Below, in pieces: positions 41,152 through 49,018 of a DNA stretch of 49,018 nt; positions within the stretch are counted from its first letter, which is position 1; every line of letters begins with the position of its first letter. This stretch comes from Edwardsiella piscicida (GTDB lineage: Bacteria; Pseudomonadota; Gammaproteobacteria; Enterobacterales; Enterobacteriaceae). The DNA lies in NCBI RefSeq assembly GCF_001896205.1, contig NZ_MPNU01000001.1, forward strand, positions 1-49,018, read 5' to 3'. Both the position numbers and the translations under genes were made by a program. Below the pieces are notes generated by a model. It worked only from the letters and a program-made list of their open reading frames with translations. It ran no database searches and had not been told where the DNA came from.

Positions 41152-41217
41152 CCTTTTTTGTTGTTTACTTACAAAAATATGCCGTTTAAATCCGCAAACC
41201 TCATCCATTAACGCGTT

Positions 41218-41240
41218 TTTATGTAGTTAAATTACATAAA
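41218..41240. repeat. Inverted repeat between polA and spf
   Basis: TTTATGTA and TACATAAA arms (8 bp, 7-nt loop) are framed by GCGTTTT and AAAACGC (41213-41219, 41247-41253). It follows the polA stop; no T-tract, so it is only a weak terminator candidate. Confidence 0.5.
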
Positions 41241-41259
41241 TAGATTAAAACGCCGCAAT

Positions 41260-44052
41260 TTAGTGAGCTTGATCCCAGTTTTCACCACAACCAATATCAA
41301 CTTTTAATGGGACAGCCAGCGACAGGCTATTCTCCATCAGCGCACGCACCTGACATACCACCGCCTCGACCTGAGACTCCGGTACCTCAAACACCAGTTC
41401 ATCGTGCACCTGCATAATCATGCGCACCTCCGGCTGAGCCTCCTGCAGCCAGCCATCAACGGCAATCATGGCCCGTTTAATGATATCGGCCGCCGTTCCC
41501 TGCATCGGTGCGTTAATCGCGGCACGCTCCGCCGCTTTACGGCGCATGCCATTGCGCGCGTTGATCTCGGGCAGATAGAGTCGGCGGCCATCCAGCGTTT
41601 CAACATAGCCCTGATCCGATGCCAGCTGGCGGGTGCGCTCCATATAGGCCAGCACGCCCGGATAGCGCTCAAAGTAGAGATCCATATAGCGCTGGGCTTC
41701 GCCGCGGCCAATGTTCAGCTGGCGAGCCAGACCAAACGCGCTCATGCCATAAATAAGGCCAAAGTTAATCGCCTTAGCGCTGCGACGCTGATCGGCGCTC
41801 ACCGCCTCTAACGGCAGGCCAAAGACCTCTGCCGCCGTAGCGCGATGGATATCTTTCCCTGCCGCAAACGCTGCCAGCAGCCCTTTGTCTCCCGATAAGT
41901 GCGCCATGATACGCAGCTCAATCTGTGAGTAGTCCGCCGCCACAATCCGACTGCCGGCCGGCGCGATGAAAGCCTGACGAATGCGCCGCCCTTCATCGCT
42001 ACGCACGGGGATATTCTGCAGATTAGGATCGCTGGATGAGAGTCGGCCCGTCGCGGTGACGGCCTGATGATAGGAGGTATGTACCCGACCCGTCAGTGGA
42101 TTCACCATCTGCGGCAGCTTATCGGTGTAGGTACTCTTCAGTTTGGCCAGCGTGCGGTACTCCAGGATTACCTGCGGCAGCGCATATCCCTGATCGGCCA
42201 GCTCAGCCAGCACCTCTTCATTCGTTGATGGCGCTCCGCCCGGCGTTTTCTTTAATACCGGCAGCTGCTGCTTTTCAAACAGAATAGCCTGCAGCTGTTT
42301 TGTCGATGACAGATTAAACGGCTCTCCAGCCTCGCTATGTGCCTGCTGCTCCAGCGCCTCCAGCCGTACCGCCAGCTCCTGCGAGTGTTGACCCAGAATC
42401 GCGCTGTCGATCAAAACCCCGGTGCGCTCCATCCGCGACAGCACCGGAATCAACGGCATATCGATATCGCGGAAAATATGGCTCGGACCAGACTCGCCCT
42501 CCAGCGTCGGCCATAAACGCTGATGCAGCTGCAGGGTAACATCGGCATCCTCTGCGGCATACTCCGCCGCCTGCTCCAGCGGGATTTGATTAAAGGTCAG
42601 CTGACCTTTGCCTTTACCGGCAATCTCTTCAAACGTAATCGTTTTATGGTCGAGATGACGGGCTGCCAGACTGTCCATATCATGGCGTCCGGCAACGCTA
42701 TTGAGCACGTAGGACTCCAGCATGGTATCAAACGCCACGCCGCGCAGCGTGATGCCATAGCGCGCCATAACGCCGATGTCATACTTCAGGTTCTGGCCAA
42801 TCTTGGCTACCCCTTCATCCTCCAGCAGCGGCTGTAGCCGCGCCAGAACATACTGACGATCGAGCTGACGCGGCGCATCCAGGTAATCATGAGCCAACGG
42901 GATGTAACATGCCTGCCCCGGAGCATCGGCACAGGAGATCCCCACCAGATTAGCCGATAGCACATCCAGCGAATCGGTCTCGGTATCAAAGGCAAAGCAC
43001 CCGGCCTGGCGCAGGCGCGCAATCAATGCCTCCAGCGCGGCCTCATCGAGGATCGTTTGGTAACCCTCGCGCGTCAGCGTCACGGAAACCTCCGACGCAG
43101 GTGCCGCAGGTGCGTCAGCGCTCTTCTCCACCCGCGTTTTACGGCCGCCTTTCGCCCACGTGAGCCAGGATCCCTCCTGCGCATCGGTCAACCAACGCTT
43201 AAACTCATAGCGGCTGAACAGCCGATGCAGCGTCTCGCTATCCAGCGGTTTAATGGCTAAATCGTCGCAGTCCTGCGCCAGATCAACGTCGGTCTTAATG
43301 GTCGCCAACAGATAGGAAAGATCAGCTTTTTCTTTATTCAACAGTAACTTGGCTCCCATGGTCTTCGCGCCACGAAAGCTCAGGGTCGCCACCCGATCGA
43401 GATCATCATAAATCGTCTTCAGGCTGCCAATACCTTGCAACAGCGCCTGCGCCGTCTTCTCACCAACGCCGGGGACGCCGGGAATATTGTCTGAGGCATC
43501 GCCCATCAGCGCTAAAAAGTCGATGATCAGCGACGGCGGTACACCGTATTTGTCGCACACTTCCTGAGGCCCCAGAACGGTGTTGGTCATCGTATTAATC
43601 AGCGTGATATTCGGCGTGACCAGCTGCGCCATATCCTTATCGCCGGTGCTGATCAGAACATGCCGCCCCGCCAGCTCAGCGCGGCGCGCCAGCGTACCGA
43701 TCACATCGTCCGCCTCCACCCCCGGTACGACCAGCAGCGGCAGCCCCATCGCCTCAACCATCTGGTGCAGCGGCGCTATCTGCTCACGCAGATCGTCCGG
43801 CATCGGAGGACGATGTGACTTATATTCAGCAAACAGCTCATCGCGAAACGTTTTACCCTTGGCGTCAAACACCACGGCAACATGGCTCGGCTGATACTGC
43901 ATGATCAGGCTACGCAGCATATTCAGCACACCATACATAGCCCCGGTAGGCTCCCCGGCGCTATTGGTCAGCGGTGGAAACGCATGATAGGCACGGTAAA
44001 GGTATGAGGATCCATCAACCAGGATCAGGGGATTTTCAGCTATCTGGGCCAT
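41260..44052 (-). CDS. polA: DNA polymerase I
   Basis: Pol I fills gaps, removes RNA primers and repairs DNA. The 930-residue protein has the 5'-3' exonuclease domain (about 1-325; [29 protein letters not shown]), the 3'-5' proofreading domain with [10 protein letters not shown], and polymerase motifs A ([17 protein letters not shown]), B ([19 protein letters not shown]) and C ([11 protein letters not shown]). All catalytic carboxylates are visible. DnaA boxes lie 117-268 bp upstream of its start. Confidence 0.98.
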   Translation of the reverse strand: MAQIAENPLILVDGSSYLYRAYHAFPPLTNSAGEPTGAMYGVLNMLRSLIMQYQPSHVAVVFDAKGKTFRDELFAEYKSHRPPMPDDLREQIAPLHQMVEAMGLPLLVVPGVEADDVIGTLARRAELAGRHVLISTGDKDMAQLVTPNITLINTMTNTVLGPQEVCDKYGVPPSLIIDFLALMGDASDNIPGVPGVGEKTAQALLQGIGSLKTIYDDLDRVATLSFRGAKTMGAKLLLNKEKADLSYLLATIKTDVDLAQDCDDLAIKPLDSETLHRLFSRYEFKRWLTDAQEGSWLTWAKGGRKTRVEKSADAPAAPASEVSVTLTREGYQTILDEAALEALIARLRQAGCFAFDTETDSLDVLSANLVGISCADAPGQACYIPLAHDYLDAPRQLDRQYVLARLQPLLEDEGVAKIGQNLKYDIGVMARYGITLRGVAFDTMLESYVLNSVAGRHDMDSLAARHLDHKTITFEEIAGKGKGQLTFNQIPLEQAAEYAAEDADVTLQLHQRLWPTLEGESGPSHIFRDIDMPLIPVLSRMERTGVLIDSAILGQHSQELAVRLEALEQQAHSEAGEPFNLSSTKQLQAILFEKQQLPVLKKTPGGAPSTNEEVLAELADQGYALPQVILEYRTLAKLKSTYTDKLPQMVNPLTGRVHTSYHQAVTATGRLSSSDPNLQNIPVRSDEGRRIRQAFIAPAGSRIVAADYSQIELRIMAHLSGDKGLLAAFAAGKDIHRATAAEVFGLPLEAVSADQRRSAKAINFGLIYGMSAFGLARQLNIGRGEAQRYMDLYFERYPGVLAYMERTRQLASDQGYVETLDGRRLYLPEINARNGMRRKAAERAAINAPMQGTAADIIKRAMIAVDGWLQEAQPEVRMIMQVHDELVFEVPESQVEAVVCQVRALMENSLSLAVPLKVDIGCGENWDQAH

Positions 44053-44168
44053 AATCTGTCTTTGTCGTGGTGGTTATCAGAGTGTAAGAATGCCACACCT
44101 CGGGTGCGCTGACGAATATTCGGGGTGTTTTATCGCGCTTGGCGACATACGATCGCACCGGATCTATC

Positions 44169-44320
44169 TGTGGATAACTTTGTGAGCAAAATATCGAACG
44201 TTTAATACGCAGAAGCGTGCTTATAGAAATTTAATAAATATAATCAATTAAAATCAATATAATGCATTTATAACAAGAGAAAGGTTAATATGAAAAGCAT
44301 AATGGTTGAGCTGTGTATAA
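44169..44320. promoter_or_regulatory. DnaA boxes flanking an AT-rich tract in the polA-yihG gap
   Basis: The 450-bp gap between polA and yihG holds a perfect DnaA box (TTATCCACA on the minus strand, 44169-44177) and a second fitting TTATNCACA (44312-44320). Between them lies a very A/T-rich stretch (44221-44290) with two perfect TATAAT hexamers (44239-44244, 44258-44263). DnaA has been reported to stimulate polA expression in E. coli, so a regulatory role is the likeliest reading. Confidence 0.65.
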
Positions 44321-44376
44321 CTCGACAGATGTTATCGACGCTGTCCGCGCCTTCGATAAGCATCGTTATAGTATGA
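44290..44376 (+). CDS. Possible 28-residue small protein upstream of yihG
   Basis: MKSIMVELCITRQMLSTLSA begins this 28-codon ORF, which ends in a hydrophobic PSISIVIV. AAAGG lies 6 nt upstream of the ATG, the best ribosome site in the gap, and a TATAAT lies 27 nt before the ATG. It could be a small membrane-active peptide or a leader peptide for yihG, 127 nt downstream. Chance occurrence cannot be excluded at this length. Confidence 0.4.
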   Translation: MKSIMVELCITRQMLSTLSAPSISIVIV

Positions 44377-44502
44377 CCAACGATTAAAACGGCGCAGGCT
44401 TTTTTACCAAAATATCTTTGAGCGGGACAAAATGTGCCGACTTACGCCCCTATCTGCTAACATTGCAGCTCCTAATTCTTCCGAGTGCGGTGCGATTTCC
44501 TA

Positions 44503-45420
44503 ATGCCTACCCTGATTGCCACGGTGTTGTCTCCTTTTATCTTCGTATTAACAACGCTGTTGACCATCGTAGTCACCGTGGCCTGCTCGCTGCCTATCAC
44601 GCTCTTAGGCATCGTAAAACTGCTGCTGCCGCTGCCTGGGATACGCCGCGCTATTTCCCGCTATTCCGATAGGTTGATGTGGTGCTGGTGCCAAGGCTTG
44701 GCTGGCTTAATGTCCCTGAATCCACGGCTACAATGGCACGTCAGCGGCCTAGAGGGATTAAGTAAACAAAACTGGTATCTGCTGATCAGCAATCATAAAA
44801 GCTGGACGGATATTGTAGTGCTATGTGTATTGCTACGGAATCATATTCCAATGAATAAGTATTTCCTTAAGCAGCAGCTGGCCTGGGTGCCTTTTATCGG
44901 CCTAGCCTGTTGGGCGTTGGATATGCCTTTCATGCGGCGCTATTCTCGCAGCTATCTCCTTAAACACCCGGAACGGCGCGGTAAGGATATTGAAACAACC
45001 CGCCGTTCATGCGAGAAGTTTCGCCTGCGTCCAACCACTATCGTTAACTTCGTCGAAGGCTCACGCTGCACGGAGGAGAAACGCCGCAGCCAAAATTCAC
45101 CCTATCAGAATCTATTACAGCCCAAGGCCGCCGGCATCGCGTTTACCCTCAGTACCCTTGGCAGCCAGTTTGAGCGAGTACTTAACGTCACGCTGATTTA
45201 CCCGCAGAATGAGCGACACCCTTTCCTCGACCTCCTCTGCGGACGCATGCAAAGCATCGTCGTACACGTTGAAACACTGCCTATCAGCGATGAAATTCGC
45301 GGCGATTATTTCAATAATAAGCGCTTCAAACGCCAGTTTCAGCTATGGCTGAATACGCTTTGGCAGCGTAAGGATCTGCTGATAACGCAGCTGCGCGAGC
45401 GTTACCGTCCTACCGTCTAA
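44503..45420 (+). CDS. yihG: Inner-membrane acyltransferase YihG
   Basis: YihG is a lysophospholipid acyltransferase of the PlsC family, thought to acylate the sn-2 position in addition to PlsC. The 305-residue protein has N-terminal hydrophobic helices (about 1-40), the catalytic NHKSWTD (NHX4D) and the FVEGSR glycerol-phosphate binding motif. The ATG at 44503 fits better than the upstream GTG at 44485, but the ribosome site is weak. yihF, which neighbours it in E. coli, is missing here. Confidence 0.93.
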   Translation: MPTLIATVLSPFIFVLTTLLTIVVTVACSLPITLLGIVKLLLPLPGIRRAISRYSDRLMWCWCQGLAGLMSLNPRLQWHVSGLEGLSKQNWYLLISNHKSWTDIVVLCVLLRNHIPMNKYFLKQQLAWVPFIGLACWALDMPFMRRYSRSYLLKHPERRGKDIETTRRSCEKFRLRPTTIVNFVEGSRCTEEKRRSQNSPYQNLLQPKAAGIAFTLSTLGSQFERVLNVTLIYPQNERHPFLDLLCGRMQSIVVHVETLPISDEIRGDYFNNKRFKRQFQLWLNTLWQRKDLLITQLRERYRPTV

Positions 45421-45424
45421 CGTC

Positions 45425-45456
45425 AAAAAAAACGCCGGAGAAACGATATCCGGCGT
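45425..45456 (-). terminator. Terminator of yihD-srkA-dsbA
   Basis: On the minus strand ACGCCGG/CCGGCGT is followed by eight T, 24 nt after the dsbA stop. Confidence 0.88.
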
Positions 45457-45479
45457 GTTACTCAGAGTCAGCACGCCGA

Positions 45480-46103
45480 TTACGGCTGGCTCACCAAGAA
45501 GTGCACCACATTGGCAAACTGCGCCACATAGTTCGCCATGGAGCTGGTATCCAATCCATCGCTTTTCACCATGTACTTACCGTTTACAAATACCGCCGGA
45601 ACGCCGCGCAGTTGGAAATCCTCTGCGGCCTTCTCCTGCTGTACCACTAAAGATTTAACCACGAAGCTATCCAGCGCAGCGTCATACTCTTGCGGTTTCA
45701 CCCCGGCCTGAATAAAGACATTGCGAATATCCGCCTCGCTTTTAATACTCTGCGTTTTCTGTACCGCATCAAACATAGGCTGGGTGATCTTATCCTCAAC
45801 GCCCAGCGCCATCGCGACAGCCCATGCCTGAGTTAACTGTTTCCCTAATGGACCAAGAAACTCTACGTGATATTTAGTCAGCTTTACCCCCTGCGGAAGT
45901 TTACCTTCAATGGCCTGGGGAATATGGTAAACCTCAGCAAACTCATAGCAATGCGGGCAATAAAACGAGAAGAACTCCAATACCTGCGGCGCACCGTTTA
46001 CCGGTTTATCCAGCGTGGTATATTGCTCCCCATTAGTAAACTGCGCGGCCGATACGCCAAACGCCATAACCATGCCCAGCAGGGCCAGCCACATCTTTTT
46101 CAT
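45480..46103 (-). CDS. dsbA: Thiol:disulfide interchange protein DsbA
   Basis: DsbA inserts disulfides into exported proteins in the periplasm and is re-oxidised by DsbB. The 207-residue precursor has a signal peptide ending at VSA/AQF, the CPHC active site (Cys49, Cys52; 30 and 33 in the mature form) and the cis-Pro loop GVPAVFV. It follows srkA by 30 nt and is the last gene of the unit. Confidence 0.97.
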   Translation of the reverse strand: MKKMWLALLGMVMAFGVSAAQFTNGEQYTTLDKPVNGAPQVLEFFSFYCPHCYEFAEVYHIPQAIEGKLPQGVKLTKYHVEFLGPLGKQLTQAWAVAMALGVEDKITQPMFDAVQKTQSIKSEADIRNVFIQAGVKPQEYDAALDSFVVKSLVVQQEKAAEDFQLRGVPAVFVNGKYMVKSDGLDTSSMANYVAQFANVVHFLVSQP

Positions 46104-46133
46104 TATCGCTTCTCCATTATTCGGAATCTGTCG

Positions 46134-47120
46134 TCAATACATCGGCGTTAACTGTAGCGGGGCGGCCTGTAACAGACGGACCTGCTCTTGAAATACCTGG
46201 ATCTGGCGCAGCCAGAACTGGGTCTCCCCCACCCAGGGAAAACTGCGCGGAAACGCGGGATCCTGCCAGCGGCGGCAGATCCAGGCCACATAGTGGATCA
46301 TCCGCATGGCGCGCAGCGGTTCAATCAGCGCCAGCTCGCGCAGGTCGAAATCACTGAATTCGCCGTAGGCCTCCAGCAATACATCCAGCTGTATACGCTT
46401 CTCTGCGTCATCTCCATTCAGTAGCATCCACAAATCCTGGATCGCCGGGCCATTGCGCGCATCGTCCAGATCCACGAACAGTGGACCATCGCGCCACAGT
46501 ATATTTCCCGGGTGGCAGTCACCGTGCAGACGCAGCTGCGGCAAATCATCCCGCCAGCACGGAAGCAACGCCGCAATCAGCGTATCTAACGCCGAGAGCA
46601 GCGCAGATCGCTGCGCTTCAGGCACCAGGGGACTCTCCGCCAGCAGCGCTCGCGGCTGGTAGACATATTCGTCCAGCCCAATGGTCGGCCGGCTGCTAAA
46701 CAGCTGGCGTCGGCCTACCTGATGGAGTCGTCCCAGATAGCGTCCAACCCACTCCAGCTGGTCGAGGCTGTCGACCTCATATTCACGGCCCCCCAGGCTG
46801 GGAAATACCGCAAAGGCATATCCATGGTAATGATGCAGCGTGGCGCCATTCAGGGGCAGCGGGGCCGCTAGCGGGATCTCCTGCGCGGTCAGCTCGGCAG
46901 AGAAAGCATGCTCCTCTGCTATCTGGGCATCACTCCAACGCTCGGGGCGATAGAATTTCACCACATAGCGTCGTCTATCCTCATCCATCAGCTGATAGAC
47001 ACGGTTTTCATAGCTGTTCAGCTCACTAAGACCGGAATCAACGCGGATCCCCGTACTCTCCAGCGCATCCAGGATGAGATCCGGTGTCAGAGTCTGAAAA
47101 TTAAAGGCCGACGTCGTCAT
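46134..47120 (-). CDS. srkA: Stress response kinase A
   Basis: SrkA (YihE/RdoA) is a Ser/Thr kinase of the aminoglycoside/choline kinase fold that counters MazEF-mediated death and acts in the Cpx pathway. The 328-residue protein has LRLHGDCHPGNILW with the catalytic Asp and FVDLDDARNG with the metal Asp. The ATG at 47120 starts 4 nt after the yihD stop, so coupling is likely; the longer frame would run into yihD. Confidence 0.95.
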   Translation of the reverse strand: MTTSAFNFQTLTPDLILDALESTGIRVDSGLSELNSYENRVYQLMDEDRRRYVVKFYRPERWSDAQIAEEHAFSAELTAQEIPLAAPLPLNGATLHHYHGYAFAVFPSLGGREYEVDSLDQLEWVGRYLGRLHQVGRRQLFSSRPTIGLDEYVYQPRALLAESPLVPEAQRSALLSALDTLIAALLPCWRDDLPQLRLHGDCHPGNILWRDGPLFVDLDDARNGPAIQDLWMLLNGDDAEKRIQLDVLLEAYGEFSDFDLRELALIEPLRAMRMIHYVAWICRRWQDPAFPRSFPWVGETQFWLRQIQVFQEQVRLLQAAPLQLTPMY

Positions 47121-47124
47121 AGCA

Positions 47125-47394
47125 TCAATCTTTAATAACACCGCGCGCACGCAGTAGGGCCGTTTTGAAATCCTCTTCATAGTCTTTTTGCAGACCGGGG
47201 ATCACCGCACGCTTATCGCTGTCGCGCATTTTCAGGTGATAGATCAGAATATCATCGGTAAGGTCGGACAGTGCGCCCTCATAGCCCGCCTCATCGGCCA
47301 GCTTCTGTAAAAACTGAATCAGGTTCAAATCCGGTTCCTGCTGCCAGGCCGGATGGATTAACTCAATAAGCTCATTAACGCGATGGCATTTCAT
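47125..47394 (-). CDS. yihD: YihD family protein
   Basis: This 89-residue protein ([18 protein letters not shown]) is a DUF1040 protein of unknown function, mostly helical and soluble. It is the first gene of yihD-srkA-dsbA, in E. coli order, about 90 bp downstream of a CpxR-like box. Confidence 0.93.
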   Translation of the reverse strand: MKCHRVNELIELIHPAWQQEPDLNLIQFLQKLADEAGYEGALSDLTDDILIYHLKMRDSDKRAVIPGLQKDYEEDFKTALLRARGVIKD

Positions 47395-47483
47395 AGAGTA
47401 CGCTCTCTTGTCTATTCACAGGGCTGCTAAAGCTAGCAATCCTAATTTAACAAAGATAGTCGTTTACCGTGTAACACTCACTA

Positions 47484-47498
47484 TTTACAAACTATTAC
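47484..47498 (-). promoter_or_regulatory. CpxR box of yihD-srkA-dsbA
   Basis: On the minus strand GTAAT-AGTTT-GTAAA matches the CpxR consensus GTAAA-N5-GTAAA at 9 of 10 core positions. CpxR activation of the E. coli srkA-dsbA operon is established, so envelope-stress control is expected. The box overlaps the -35 of mobA. Confidence 0.75.
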
Positions 47499-47523
47499 AT
47501 CGTCATTAAAGGGGCGCTATGAT
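47495..47523 (+). promoter_or_regulatory. Promoter of mobA-mobB
   Basis: TTACAT (47495-47500), 17-bp spacer and TATGAT (47518-47523). The -10 contains the first in-frame ATG of the mobA frame (47519), which rules it out as the start codon if this promoter is used. Confidence 0.7.
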
Positions 47524-47566
47524 AGACCATCGTTCGACCTCTACAGCCGACAGGAGCACTTTCACA

Positions 47567-48151
47567 ATGCAGGATATTGAGGGGGTTATTTTAGCGGGCG
47601 GGCGGGCAACCAGGATGCAGGGGAGAGATAAAGGACTGGTTACGCTCAACGCCATTCCCCTGTATCAGCAGGTTTTGCAGCGTCTAGCGCCCCAGGTTTC
47701 CCGGGTCGTCATTAGCGCCAATCGAAATCAGCAGACCTACCGGCAAAGCGGCTGCGAGGTGCTCAGCGACAGCATGGCAGACTTTCCAGGCCCATTGGCC
47801 GGCGTGCTAACGGCGCTGGAGCAGTGCCGAACCCCATGGCTTATCTCTGTTCCCTGCGACGTCCCTTTTATTCCCACCGATCTGGTCAACGTACTCTGGC
47901 AAGGCAAAGGCGACGCTCTCCTAGCCTATATCGACGATGGCGAGCACCGTCACCCGACGCTCGCCCTATGGCACCGCAGCCTGCTGCCGCAGCTACGCAC
48001 CTTTCTGCAGCGGGGAGAGCGTAAGCTCATGCTCTTCATGCAATGGGTAGACGCGCAGCCCGTACGCTATGCCAATCCCGCGCTCTTTATCAATATTAAC
48101 AGTCTGCAAGAGTGCCTGCAGGCGCAACAACAGGAGCACACATCACCGTGA
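47567..48151 (+). CDS. mobA: Molybdenum cofactor guanylyltransferase
   Basis: MobA joins GMP to molybdopterin to give bis-MGD for DMSO reductase-family enzymes. The 194-residue protein has the GTP-binding LAGGRATRMQGRDKGL motif and VPCDVPFIP with the metal Asp. The ATG at 47567 is chosen because AGGAG lies 10 nt upstream and the longer frame begins inside the promoter. It overlaps mobB by 4 nt. Confidence 0.95.
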   Translation: MQDIEGVILAGGRATRMQGRDKGLVTLNAIPLYQQVLQRLAPQVSRVVISANRNQQTYRQSGCEVLSDSMADFPGPLAGVLTALEQCRTPWLISVPCDVPFIPTDLVNVLWQGKGDALLAYIDDGEHRHPTLALWHRSLLPQLRTFLQRGERKLMLFMQWVDAQPVRYANPALFININSLQECLQAQQQEHTSP

Positions 48152-48666
48152 CGACCCCACCACTCTTGGGCATTGCCGCCTACAGCGGCACCGGAAAAAC
48201 CACGCTGCTGAAACAGCTGATTCCCAGCCTAAAAGCCCGAGGGATCCGCATCGCCCTGATCAAGCACACCCATCACGATATGGATGTCGATACCCCGGGT
48301 AAAGACAGCTATGAGCTGCGTAAGGCCGGGGCAGATCAAACGCTGGTCGCCAGCGATCTACGCTGGGCATTGATGAGCGAAACGCCGGAGAGGCAGCCGC
48401 TAGACTTACACTTTCTGGCCTCACGCATCGACGCCAGGCGCTGTGATTTAATTCTGGTCGAAGGATTTAAGCATGAGCACATTGCCAAAATAGCGCTCTA
48501 TCGCCATGCGGTTGGCAAGCCCTTTGGCGGGCTTATCGACGAGTACGTTATTGCGCTGGCCAGCGACAGTCGTCATGACTGCGCCGTTCCGTTCTTGGAT
48601 ATTAATGATCCCGATGAAATTGCGGCCTTTATCCAGCGTTGGCTAGAGCAACAAGCTAAAGAATAA
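48148..48666 (+). CDS. mobB: Molybdopterin-guanine dinucleotide biosynthesis adapter MobB
   Basis: MobB is a GTP-binding partner of MobA; it aids but is not essential for MGD formation. The 172-residue protein has the P-loop AYSGTGKTTLL and the conserved KHTHHDMDVDTPGKDSYELRKAGA. I chose the GTG at 48148, which overlaps the mobA TGA as GTGA, with AGGAG 11 nt upstream; the longer frame has no start codon of the ATG type and no homology. Confidence 0.94.
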   Translation: MTTPPLLGIAAYSGTGKTTLLKQLIPSLKARGIRIALIKHTHHDMDVDTPGKDSYELRKAGADQTLVASDLRWALMSETPERQPLDLHFLASRIDARRCDLILVEGFKHEHIAKIALYRHAVGKPFGGLIDEYVIALASDSRHDCAVPFLDINDPDEIAAFIQRWLEQQAKE

Positions 48667-48697
48667 GAATAAGAATAAATAGTCTGTGTATAAAAAG

Positions 48698-48716
48698 ACC
48701 GCCAACGGCGGTTTTT
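48698..48716 (+). terminator. Terminator of mobAB
   Basis: ACCGCC-AAC-GGCGGT with TTTT, 31 nt beyond mobB. An A-tract upstream could let it act in both directions. Confidence 0.82.
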
Positions 48717-48743
48717 CACAGCATCTGGCTGGACTCAAGACGC

Positions 48744-48772
48744 AAAAAAGCCGCTCATTGAGCGGCTTTTTT
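48744..48772 (-). terminator. Terminator of the rRNA operon
   Basis: AAAAAAGCCGCTCA/TGAGCGGCTTTTTT is a symmetric stem with T-tracts on both strands, 11 nt beyond the 5S 3' end; it should end the rrn transcript and block read-through into mobB. Confidence 0.92.
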
Positions 48773-48782
48773 GCTTTATTTA

Positions 48783-48902
48783 ATGCTTGGCAGTTCCCTA
48801 CTCTCGCATGGGGAGACCCCACACTACCATCGGCGCTACGGCGTTTCACTTCTGAGTTCGGCATGGGGTCAGGTGGGACCACCGCGCTATCGCCGCCAAG
48901 CA
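48783..48902 (-). rRNA. rrf: 5S ribosomal RNA (distal copy of an rrn operon)
   Basis: Read leftward from 48902 the 120-nt sequence starts TGCTTGGCGGCGATAGCG and ends GAACTGCCAAGCAT, with the conserved CCCACCTGACCCCATGCCGA and the terminal helix pairing. It follows tRNA-Thr, as the second 5S (rrfF) does in E. coli rrnD, so a first 5S and 23S gene are expected beyond the right edge. Confidence 0.97.
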
Positions 48903-48934
48903 AATTCTTTTTGCCGAACAAAACCCCGAAAAAT

Positions 48935-49010
48935 TGGTGCTGATACCCAGAATCGAACTGGGGACCTCACCCTTACCAAGGGTGCGCTCTACCGACTGAG
49001 CCATATCAGC
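48935..49010 (-). tRNA. thrV: tRNA-Thr (anticodon GGU)
   Basis: The 76-nt gene reads GCTGATATGGCTCAG at its 5' end (49010) and ends ATCAGCACCA with encoded CCA. The anticodon loop TTGGTAA gives GGU; the T-loop GTTCGAATC is standard. It matches E. coli thrV, the distal tRNA of rrnD. It is co-transcribed with the 5S gene at 48783-48902. Confidence 0.97.
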
Positions 49011-49018
49011 ACGCTAAA

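Noticed and set aside
44169-44320. AT-rich tract with DnaA boxes considered as a replication origin
   Set aside because: Only two boxes, no GATC cluster and no origin-type genes; the polA promoter context explains it better.

Overview
The window reads as a chromosomal segment of a GC-rich gammaproteobacterium of the order Enterobacterales. Most proteins are recognisable orthologues of Escherichia coli genes, and gene order follows the E. coli interval between rrnA and rrnB. The extra genes (a peroxiredoxin-glutaredoxin fusion beside oxyR, argG inside the arginine operon, a class C plus class B phosphatase pair) point to a lineage outside Escherichia/Salmonella. A Hafniaceae member such as Edwardsiella is my best guess; this is inference, not proof.

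The segment is framed by two ribosomal operons read leftward. At the left edge lie the P1 and P2 promoters of an rrn operon whose 16S gene is beyond position 1. At the right edge lie the distal 5S gene and tRNA-Thr(GGU) of another rrn operon.

From left to right: murI and btuB; an AT-richer insert with hel-like and aphA phosphatases, an altered general porin and a small winged-helix protein; trmA; yijD-fabR; sthA; oxyR divergent from a Prx-Grx fusion and a dihydrolipoyl-dehydrogenase-like gene; the arginine genes argCBGH divergent from argE over two ARG boxes; ppc; metF; a TetR/AhpD-like/mdfA drug-response block; dtd-yihY; yihX; typA divergent from glnA-glnL-glnG with complete NtrC and sigma-54 control; the small membrane gene yshB; yidE; the yihI-smORF-hemN operon; the sRNA genes csrC and spf on either side of engB; polA; yihG; yihD-srkA-dsbA under a probable CpxR box; and mobA-mobB.

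Regulatory sites are unusually legible here: NtrC boxes, a sigma-54 promoter, ARG boxes, met boxes, an OxyR-like site, two class II CRP promoters back to back, a CpxR box overlapping the mobA promoter, and DnaA boxes upstream of polA. No prophage, CRISPR array or intact insertion sequence was seen. The most unusual parts are the phosphatase/porin insert with a de-acidified porin constriction loop, the peroxide-defence cluster, two unannotated small ORFs, a CsrC with about 18 GGA motifs, and a 20-bp perfect hairpin after mdfA.
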